A DNA stretch of 13,051 nucleotides, taken from contig JAIBDK010000027.1 of the NCBI GenBank assembly GCA_024679435.1, positions 1 to 13,051 on the forward strand, given 5' to 3'. The notes below the pieces were generated by a model, which did not search any database, had not been told where the DNA came from, and saw nothing but the letters and a program-made list of their open reading frames with translations. A program made the translations under genes and the position numbers. This DNA is from Gammaproteobacteria bacterium. GTDB lineage: Bacteria > Pseudomonadota > Gammaproteobacteria > Arenicellales > Poriferihabitantaceae. Shown here piece by piece: positions 7,545 to 13,051 of this stretch; position 1 is the stretch's first letter, and the number at the start of each line of letters is the position of its first letter.

Positions 7545-8597
7545 CTAACCGTCAGAGTTCAGACGGAAACCACGTTCCAGCAACGACACAATCGCCGCCA
7601 TGTCTTTAGCACCCTGTTCAGAGGTTCGTTGTTGAATTTCTAATATCTGTTTCATCAGAGCCAGCTGCTCCTTGGACTCTGCAGCAGCCTCACTGGCACC
7701 TGCAGTCTCACTGGCAATCTTCGATGTCAGCATCTCAACAGACGACTCCAGCGTCACCGCCGAATCGGCGTAAACCTGCTGGGATTGATCAAGCTTTTTG
7801 ATCAGTGCACTGGCGGACTGGATGCTATCGGAGTAGTCCCTGACCACTGCATCCTGGTTCAATTGCAGATGTGGCATCAAAGTCGTGGTGGTAACTTCCT
7901 CAATACGACTGATAAGAAAAGTCTGAGTATCGGTTAATTTAATATAAAAATAACCAAAAAACAGATAGGCAATAATTGCAGTCAAGGTTGTAGACAATGC
8001 CGTAGACATGCCGAAAATCATCGTCCCAAGGCCCGATGCCTGTTTCACATCGCCGACAACAGTGGCTGCCTGTCCGCCACTCTGAAGTATTTCCGACGCT
8101 CCCAGAAGCGAAATTGATAGAGAAATAATAGTGCCAAATACACCGGTGAGTATCAGCACATTATGGACGAACTTTAAAAAGCTGTTGCGGCTCGACTCAG
8201 ATGCCAGTAAGGTTGCCGCCAGCGCACCCTGATTAATATTAGCTTTTTTTCGATTCAGATTCTTAAGGATCAGGAAGCGTTCAGCAACCATACTGTCCTG
8301 CCGAATCCCGGCCAATGGCTCTTCACTATTGTTTACATTAGTCTTAAACCGGTTTATGGCCTGTTCCTGAGTCCGGTACTCATAGAACCGTCTGATAAGC
8401 TGTGCCAGACCACTGAAAAACAGCATAGCGATGCCCAGATTAACCACCCAGCCTACGGCATTAACCTGATTTGCCACATAAATCTGAAAGATAACCTCAC
8501 GTTGCCAAATGCTGGCAACGGCGACCAGCGCCAGAACAAGTAGCATTTGCAGGAGAATATTGCGGGTATAATTATGCGCGTCTATATTGGATGCCAT
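7545..8597 (-). CDS. MotA/TolQ/ExbB-like proton-channel family inner-membrane protein
   Basis: The 350-residue product has four hydrophobic segments: about 13-30, 47-68, 144-166 and 189-219. A cytoplasmic loop (69-143) lies between the second and third. The third helix contains LTGVFGTIISL, like the GLFGT stretch of TolQ/ExbB. The fourth contains GMSTALSTTLTAIIAY, rich in Thr/Ser like the pore-lining helix of that family. Four helices suit MotA/ZorA better than three-helix TolQ/ExbB. After the last helix come about 130 residues rich in Ala, Ser, Glu and Gln, likely a helical cytoplasmic tail. The ATG has only a weak AT-rich leader and no clear Shine-Dalgarno. Located 153 bp after mnmE and 8 bp before the coiled-coil partner, it is inferred to be the channel subunit of a proton- or sodium-driven stator. 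Superfamily membership is well supported; the substrate or load is unknown. Confidence 0.82.
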   Translation of the reverse strand: MASNIDAHNYTRNILLQMLLVLALVAVASIWQREVIFQIYVANQVNAVGWVVNLGIAMLFFSGLAQLIRRFYEYRTQEQAINRFKTNVNNSEEPLAGIRQDSMVAERFLILKNLNRKKANINQGALAATLLASESSRNSFLKFVHNVLILTGVFGTIISLSISLLGASEILQSGGQAATVVGDVKQASGLGTMIFGMSTALSTTLTAIIAYLFFGYFYIKLTDTQTFLISRIEEVTTTTLMPHLQLNQDAVVRDYSDSIQSASALIKKLDQSQQVYADSAVTLESSVEMLTSKIASETAGASEAAAESKEQLALMKQILEIQQRTSEQGAKDMAAIVSLLERGFRLNSDG

Positions 8598-8750
8598 ATT
8601 TTATTTGCACACGTATATGGTTGATTTTTCTGCTAAGTTGCATACTAACAACAACAGAAATAATTTTATAGTGTCAATTTCGCCGGACAAGCTGCAAACG
8701 GCTTTGACAGGTCAGTCAATAAAATCCTGCGTTGCTCAAAATAGCCTGGC
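8598..8750 (-). promoter_or_regulatory. Upstream region of the TolQ/TolR-like pair
   Basis: This 153-bp gap after mnmE probably carries the promoter of the two-gene cassette. On the minus strand a perfect TTGACA lies at 8677-8672, but no good -10 stands 16-18 bases downstream. A TATAAA at 8670-8665 follows too closely to pair with it. An interrupted palindrome, TTGAC-6-GTCAA (8704-8719), lies further upstream. I infer regulation here but cannot assign a start site. Confidence 0.3.
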
Positions 8751-10133
8751 TTATTTGCCTATACAAAACGATCCGAAAATAAGACCCAGAAGATCATCAC
8801 TGGTCACCTCACCGGTAATTTCTCCCAGTGCTTTCTGGCAGGAATGCAGGTCGTCTGCAAGAAGCTCCCCTGCTTTATAAGTCTTTTGTTGCTCAAGGCC
8901 TGTCATCAGAAAATGCTCAGCGCGATCCAGAGCATCAATGTGGCGCTGCCTGGCCAGAAACTGGTTATCCTCTTCGTCTCTTAATCCCGCGAATGCCTTT
9001 ATTCTCTCTCTGAGAATATCCAGCCCTGTCCCATCCAGAGCTGAAACGAATACTTCATCAACTATAAGTTCGCGATTAATTATATCTTTATCCTCCGGCG
9101 TGCTGTCCTTTAGGGATGTTCTGGCGCCATCAAGATCTATTTTGTTACGAACCAGCAACAAAGGTGCGTTGGGTAATTGTTGCTGGATCAGATCATCAAT
9201 TTGATCATGATTCAATCCGGTATTGTCGACAACCAATATAACCAAATCGGCAGCCTGCTGAGCAAGCAGCGCCCTGCGCACCCCTTCTGCTTCGATTTCG
9301 TTAGTAGTCTGACGAATTCCTGCGGTATCCAGTATCTCCACCGGCAAGCCGTCGATTTCAACAAACTGCTCCAACACATCCCGGGTTGTCCCGGGAATAT
9401 TGCTGACAATGGCTCGATCTTCTCTGGTCAGAGCATTTAGCAGGCTGGACTTCCCCGCATTGGGCAAACCGGTTAACACCACCTTTAATCCATCGCGTAT
9501 GATTTTTCCATTGCGCAAGGAAACCCGAAGGCTTTGAAATAATTTGGACAATTCTTCCAGTTGTGCGACTACGTTGGCATCTTCTAGAAAGTCAATTTCC
9601 TCATCGGGGAAATCAATTGCCGCCTCAACAAATATCCGAAGTCGAGTAACGGCGTCTACCAACTCAACAACGCGATTAGAAAAATCACCCTGAAGTGATC
9701 TAAGTGCGGACCGGGCAGATGATTCTGTCCTGCTTTCGATCAAATCGGCGACCCCTTCAGCCTGAGCAAGATCGAGCCGACCATTGAGAAATGCACGCTC
9801 GGTGAATTCTCCGGGTCGCGCAAGGCGCGCCCCAAGCTCCAGACATCTGCGGGCCAACATCTGCATAATCACAGGACTGCCGTGACCCTGCAGCTCAAGA
9901 ACATCTTCCCCGGTATAGCTATGAGGTCCCGGAAAATACAACGCGATGCCATTGTCTATGGCATTTTTTTCGGCGTCAACGAAATTTGCGTGAGTGGCCT
10001 GTCTGGCGGGTACCGCCACATTTACAATCCGCTGTGTTATAAAACCCGCTTTCGGACCAGATACCCGAACGATTCCAATACCCCCTCTACCCGGAGGCGT
10101 TGCAACCGCAACAATAGATTCTGTATCGCTCAA
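8751..10133 (-). CDS. mnmE: tRNA uridine-5-carboxymethylaminomethyl modification GTPase
   Basis: MnmE (TrmE) is the GTPase and tetrahydrofolate-binding subunit of the MnmEG complex that modifies U34 of tRNA. At 460 residues it is about the usual length. The N-terminal folate-binding domain is residues 1-120, with ATPPGRGGIG near the start. The helical domain surrounds a G domain with the P-loop GLPNAGKS (222-229), the switch motif GTTRD (248-252), DTAGIR (269-274) and NKID (330-333). The C-terminus is CIGK (457-460), whose Cys is conserved in the family. The start is TTG: translation from it matches the E. coli N-terminus (MSDND.IVA), and no ATG stands at that place. The leader GGACGGA is a weak, close Shine-Dalgarno. 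It lies 17 bp after yidC, as is common in Gammaproteobacteria. Its partner mnmG is two genes downstream. Confidence 0.97.
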   Translation of the reverse strand: MSDTESIVAVATPPGRGGIGIVRVSGPKAGFITQRIVNVAVPARQATHANFVDAEKNAIDNGIALYFPGPHSYTGEDVLELQGHGSPVIMQMLARRCLELGARLARPGEFTERAFLNGRLDLAQAEGVADLIESRTESSARSALRSLQGDFSNRVVELVDAVTRLRIFVEAAIDFPDEEIDFLEDANVVAQLEELSKLFQSLRVSLRNGKIIRDGLKVVLTGLPNAGKSSLLNALTREDRAIVSNIPGTTRDVLEQFVEIDGLPVEILDTAGIRQTTNEIEAEGVRRALLAQQAADLVILVVDNTGLNHDQIDDLIQQQLPNAPLLLVRNKIDLDGARTSLKDSTPEDKDIINRELIVDEVFVSALDGTGLDILRERIKAFAGLRDEEDNQFLARQRHIDALDRAEHFLMTGLEQQKTYKAGELLADDLHSCQKALGEITGEVTSDDLLGLIFGSFCIGK

Positions 10134-10150
10134 TCCGTCCAGGTTGCAGA

Positions 10151-11857
10151 CTATTTATCCGCAAACTTTCTAGTTATGTAGTACTGCTGGCTAATGGAAA
10201 GCAGGTTGTTAACCACCCAATAAAGTACCAGACCTGCAGGGAACCACAGGAAGAAAATGGTAAACACAAATGGCAACGCCATCATAATCTTCTTTTGTAT
10301 CGGATCTACGGGGGCCGGATTGAGGAAATGCTGAGCCAGCATAGAAACACCCATGATGATAGGCAAGACGAAATATGGATCCGGCAGCGAGAGATCATTG
10401 AGCCAGAACATAAAACTTGCCTGACGCAATTCCACACTTTCCAGCAACGTCCAGTAAAGGGCGATAAAAACCGGAATCTGAACCATGATGGGCAAACAAC
10501 CACCGGCAGGATTTACCTTTTCGGTTTTGTAGAGTTTCATCATTTCCTGCTGAAATTTTTGCTTGTCATCACCGAAACGCTCTTTCAGTGTCGCCATCCT
10601 CGGCTGCAGTTTTTTCATCTTTGCCATAGACTTGTAACTGGCCGCCGACAACGGATAAAAAACCAGTTTCACAAGACAGGTCAGAAGAATAATCGCCCAG
10701 CCCCAGTTATTAGTGAAACCGTAAATATTCTGCAGCAGCCAGAATAATGGATTTGCGACCGGGGTCAACCAGCCGTAATCGACGGTCAGTTTCAGACCTT
10801 CGACTCCCTGGGCATCAAGGCGCTCCTGATTTTTCGGTCCAATATAAATGGCGGTATTCACCACACCGGATTGCCCGGCAGGCACACTAACCGGCTGGGT
10901 GGATTTGTAACCAATCCGATATTCCGGTTTGGCGGTATTTCTGTTTACCCCTGAATACAACTGGTAGTTTTCTGAACCTTCCGGCAACCACGCGGCAACA
11001 AAATAGTGCTGGAGCATGGCAACCCAGCCCGTTGGTGTCGCAACGTTCAGCGGCTCTTCCCTAATTTCCTTATAATCAATTTTTTCGTATTTTTCCTCTT
11101 CCGTGTAAATTGCTGCCCCGTTATAACTTGGTAGTCGACCCAGAAAGCCCATGGATCCTGGTGCCTCTATTTCAGTCTGCTTCAGCTGGGCATATGGAAA
11201 CCCAATCCATGTCAGTTCGCTGTTGTTAGCCACCCGAAAATCGATACCTACCCGATAGCTGTCTCTGGTGAAGGTAAATACTTTTTCATAGCTAATGCCA
11301 TCAGCAGATTCCCAGCCGAGTACGATTTCAATACTGGCCTCATCACCGAGGGTGTAATCAGTTTGACTCGCCGTATATTTAACGTTGTGATTGGGATAAT
11401 CCCGGTCCTTGCCAATTAAACCCGACTGAGCAACAAATAAATCTGGAAGATTTCGGTGCATAAGCACAAAAGGAATATCCGGCGTGTCAACACTGACAGG
11501 ATGTTTAATCAGCTCTACGCGAACGATATCACCACCTTGAGTGTCAATCTCTACGTTAACCAGATCCGTATTAACCTTGATGATTTCACCCGTCTCGGCC
11601 CCAACTTCCTCAACCAGAGAGGGCGTATCAGACTGACTCTGTGAAGGACTTGCTTGACCTGGTAATTCTGGCGCGTTGGGAACGTCTTCGTTCACGTTGC
11701 CTATTGATCCGGAAACATTCTCAACATTTTCCAGCGAACTGCTAGCGCCATTATAGTTGGCATAGTTGGCCTGAAAATCCACCCAGGATTGCCAGATCAT
11801 GACCAGTGTCAGGCCAAGAGCGGCAAAAAGCATTATTCGCTGAAATTGAGATTGCAT
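10151..11857 (-). CDS. yidC: Membrane protein insertase YidC
   Basis: YidC inserts and folds inner-membrane proteins, alone or with the Sec translocon. The 568-residue product has an N-terminal membrane helix (about 6-23), a low-complexity Asn/Ser/Gln/Pro-rich linker (about 35-95), and the large periplasmic beta domain (about 95-360). The conserved five-helix core follows from about 370. Lys397 in CLVKLVFYP occupies the position of the groove Arg366 of E. coli; Lys there is known in pseudomonads. NPAGGCLPIMVQIPVF and LWFPAGLVLYWVVNN are family signatures. The C-terminus is short and basic. The start ATG follows an A/T-rich leader without a good Shine-Dalgarno. The gene lies 51 bp after yidD. 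Confidence 0.97.
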   Translation of the reverse strand: MQSQFQRIMLFAALGLTLVMIWQSWVDFQANYANYNGASSSLENVENVSGSIGNVNEDVPNAPELPGQASPSQSQSDTPSLVEEVGAETGEIIKVNTDLVNVEIDTQGGDIVRVELIKHPVSVDTPDIPFVLMHRNLPDLFVAQSGLIGKDRDYPNHNVKYTASQTDYTLGDEASIEIVLGWESADGISYEKVFTFTRDSYRVGIDFRVANNSELTWIGFPYAQLKQTEIEAPGSMGFLGRLPSYNGAAIYTEEEKYEKIDYKEIREEPLNVATPTGWVAMLQHYFVAAWLPEGSENYQLYSGVNRNTAKPEYRIGYKSTQPVSVPAGQSGVVNTAIYIGPKNQERLDAQGVEGLKLTVDYGWLTPVANPLFWLLQNIYGFTNNWGWAIILLTCLVKLVFYPLSAASYKSMAKMKKLQPRMATLKERFGDDKQKFQQEMMKLYKTEKVNPAGGCLPIMVQIPVFIALYWTLLESVELRQASFMFWLNDLSLPDPYFVLPIIMGVSMLAQHFLNPAPVDPIQKKIMMALPFVFTIFFLWFPAGLVLYWVVNNLLSISQQYYITRKFADK

Positions 11858-11908
11858 ATTTTTATTGTGTTATGTGATTATTTGATGACTATTCGAGGTT
11901 TTCCGTGA

Positions 11909-12139
11909 TTATCGGGATCCGGGGACGGGGTCATATCCTCCGTCGTGCCACGGGTGACACCGACCAATACGCCTGGTCGCTAGCCAACTGCCCTTAATTA
12001 GCCCATGAAGTTGTATTGCCTCCATGGCGTAATTGGCACATCCGGGTTGAAATCTGCAGTTTTGCCCAAGAAACGGGCTCAACAACAACTTGTACAGTCT
12101 GATCAGACTGATTATCAGCTTTGCTGGAATTTTTCGCAT
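11909..12139 (-). CDS. yidD: Membrane protein insertion efficiency factor YidD
   Basis: YidD is a small membrane-associated protein that aids YidC-dependent insertion. The 76-residue product has the family core: an amphipathic N-terminus with LIRLYKLLLSPF, then NCRFQPGC, YAMEAIQLHG and a closing RCHPWHDGGYDPVP. The usual Cys-Ser-x-Tyr after the second cysteine is Cys-Ala-Asn-Tyr here, a mild variation. Its start lies 25 bases inside the end of rnpA, so it is probably translated by coupling; only a weak GGA precedes the ATG. Confidence 0.95.
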   Translation of the reverse strand: MRKIPAKLIISLIRLYKLLLSPFLGQNCRFQPGCANYAMEAIQLHGLIKGSWLATRRIGRCHPWHDGGYDPVPGSR

Positions 12140-12507
12140 TTCCGGTTAACCTTAAGCCATAAAATATCCAGTTCAGCACGAAGAGACTTATTCCCCTGCT
12201 CTGCACCACCGGGCTTGCTGACAACAACGAGATCCATGGTGGACAGTTTGTGCCTGTTATGCCGGAAGGACTCCCTGATCTGACGTTTAATCCTGTTACG
12301 CTGAACCGCTCTTTTGCTGACTTTCTTGGAAACGGTTATTCCGATTCGCGAGTCTTCAAGATTGTTTGCAACAGCGTGGAAGCTAAAATACTTGCCGTGA
12401 GTCGAAACTCTCCGGTTGAAAACCGTTCTAAACTGGGCACCATTCAGTAATTTTTGATGACGCCCCAGTTCATACTGGGTGTTACGGGGCGCCGCAGCTT
12501 GCGGCAT
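12115..12507 (-). CDS. rnpA: Ribonuclease P protein component
   Basis: RnpA is the basic protein subunit of RNase P; with the rnpB RNA it removes the 5' leader of precursor tRNAs. The 130-residue product contains the FRTVFNRR region, GITVSKKVSKRAVQRNRIKR with the RNR-type RNA-binding motif, and DLVVVSKPG. The first ten residues or so (MPQAAAPRNT) are longer than the core and of low complexity. No in-frame ATG is available further in before the core, and no strong Shine-Dalgarno is seen. It lies 13 bp after rpmH and overlaps yidD by 25 bp, the usual arrangement. Confidence 0.95.
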   Translation of the reverse strand: MPQAAAPRNTQYELGRHQKLLNGAQFRTVFNRRVSTHGKYFSFHAVANNLEDSRIGITVSKKVSKRAVQRNRIKRQIRESFRHNRHKLSTMDLVVVSKPGGAEQGNKSLRAELDILWLKVNRKCEKFQQS

Positions 12508-12520
12508 ACTATCAAATTTT

Positions 12521-12655
12521 CTAAGCGCTTAATCGGGCCCGGCCTTTGGCACGACGGGCATTAATAACCGCACGTCCACCACGGGTACGCATACGCTCAC
12601 GAAATCCGTGGGTTCGCTTACGTTTGATCTCACTGGGTTGAAATGTACGTTTCAT
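12521..12655 (-). CDS. rpmH: 50S ribosomal protein L34
   Basis: L34 is a tiny basic protein of the large ribosomal subunit. The 44-residue product starts MKRTFQPSEIKRKRTHGFR and ends RRAKGRARLSA, matching the family over its full length. The open frame extends further upstream to an ATG near 12793, but that extension has no ribosomal protein similarity and the start at 12655 gives the canonical protein. It is the first gene of the minus-strand block. Confidence 0.98.
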   Translation of the reverse strand: MKRTFQPSEIKRKRTHGFRERMRTRGGRAVINARRAKGRARLSA

Positions 12656-12924
12656 AGTCTTGTTTTGTTGGCCGTCAAAAGGGTTGCGGAATCTAACCCG
12701 TTTAGACCAAAAATTCAAGTAAATTAGAGCTTTTACGCGATACCAGACTAGACCGACAGGCAGAAACCCCCTATACCGCCTATTCCAGACCATGCCCTTG
12801 CTCCCAAGTTATCGTTTATCAGGAAAACCCGGCAATTATTTCATGCCCTGCAGACACACACACCAAAATCTGGAAAATGTTGGCCAGGATGCCCCGCATT
12901 CACTGAGATACGGTAAACTCGCCT
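12656..12924. other. rpmH upstream / divergent intergenic region
   Basis: These 269 bases separate rpmH from the divergent gene at 12925. Apart from the putative rpmH promoter I see no gene, no cluster of DnaA boxes (TTATNCACA), no AT-rich unwinding element and no clear repeat, so there is no support for an origin here. Short open frames in it look like noise. Confidence 0.5.
12690..12718 (-). promoter_or_regulatory. Putative sigma-70 promoter of rpmH
   Basis: On the minus strand TTGAAT (12718-12713, four of six matches to the -35) is followed after 17 bases by TAGATT (12695-12690, four of six to the -10). It would start transcription about 25-30 bases before the rpmH ATG. Position and spacing fit the lead promoter of the rpmH-rnpA operon, but the hexamers are only moderate. 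Confidence 0.4.
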
Positions 12925-13051
12925 ATGATAAAGTCACTCACCAAAACTTTGACACCCGAATTTACAGATTCTGAACTCCACTATATTCGTGATTTACTGA
13001 GAAAACACTTCCATAAAGAAGTGGAAATTCAGATCGCCGATTGCGATCTGG
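12925..13051 (+). CDS. Unrecognised protein, N-terminal 42 residues (3' end cut by window)
   Basis: An ATG at 12925 opens a frame that runs to the window edge. The only preceding in-frame codons back to a TGA at 12904 contain no alternative start. The visible 42 residues are soluble and probably helical: a Thr-rich start, then ELHYIRDLLRKHFHKEVE and QIADCDL. There is no signal peptide or membrane segment. The position beside rpmH is where dnaA often lies, but the sequence is not DnaA. No good Shine-Dalgarno is seen (a GAG lies too far upstream). The alternating acidic and hydrophobic pattern looks coding, but no family can be named from so short a piece. Confidence 0.55.
   Translation, partial: MIKSLTKTLTPEFTDSELHYIRDLLRKHFHKEVEIQIADCDL

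Noticed and set aside
6391..8597. A complete Zorya defence system
   Set aside because: Only ZorA/ZorB-like roles can be seen. The B-like protein lacks an OmpA-type domain, and no ZorC, ZorD helicase or ZorE nuclease is nearby.
6391..8597. Classical Tol-Pal or ExbBD-TonB operon
   Set aside because: No tolA, tolB, pal, ybgF or tonB is adjacent. The channel protein has four rather than three helices and the partner is about 2.5 times the length of TolR.
8736..8758. Near-palindrome AAATAGCC-T-GGCTTATTT at the end of mnmE as a terminator
   Set aside because: The loop would be one base, the stem has two mismatches and no U-run follows on the minus strand.
12656..12793. Upstream extension of rpmH to a 90-residue protein
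   Set aside because: L34 is 44 residues in this family and the extension has no similarity to it; the putative promoter also lies inside the extension.
12656..12924. Possible oriC next to rpmH
   Set aside because: No DnaA-box cluster, no AT-rich 13-mers, no dnaA gene.

Overview
The window is a chromosomal segment from a Gammaproteobacterium with moderate GC. Evidence for this is the block rpmH-rnpA-yidD-yidC-mnmE, a 568-residue YidC with the large periplasmic domain of Gram-negatives, and E. coli-like ClsC, YgiQ and PpnN. The similarities were judged by eye from remembered family sequences, so the lineage below class level is not resolved. YidC reads closer to Pseudomonas-type than to enteric sequences.

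Layout, left to right. Positions 2-619 (+) hold the C-terminal part of a ClsC-type cardiolipin synthase, cut by the window edge. Positions 687-2867 (-) hold a YgiQ-family radical SAM protein. It is divergent from ppnN (2993-4366, +), a nucleotide 5'-monophosphate nucleosidase that starts with TTG behind a strong Shine-Dalgarno. ppnN converges on mnmG (4382-6262, -). From there to 12655 everything is on the minus strand. In transcription order it reads rpmH, rnpA, yidD, yidC, mnmE, a TolQ/MotA-like membrane protein, a TolR/MotB-like coiled-coil protein, and mnmG. At the right edge a new plus-strand gene begins at 12925, divergent from rpmH, and I do not recognise it.

The minus-strand block is mostly the classic translation and membrane-insertion cluster: ribosomal protein L34, the RNase P protein, the YidD and YidC insertion factors, and the two subunits (MnmE and MnmG) that modify the wobble uridine of tRNA. 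The unusual part is the two-gene cassette at 6391-8597 between mnmE and mnmG. It encodes a four-helix proton-channel-type protein (350 aa) and a single-pass partner (381 aa). The partner has a MotB-like transmembrane helix with a conserved-type Asp, about 240 residues of coiled coil, and a small C-terminal domain resembling ExbD/TolR. The pair has the parts of an ion-driven stator of the MotAB/TolQR/ExbBD/ZorAB superfamily. I see no flagellar, Tol-Pal, TonB or Zorya partner genes beside it. It is the best candidate here for an undescribed system; its function is unknown.

No tRNA, rRNA, CRISPR array, insertion sequence, convincing origin of replication or strong rho-independent terminator was found. 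The longest stretch without a gene is the 269-bp rpmH upstream region (12656-12924).
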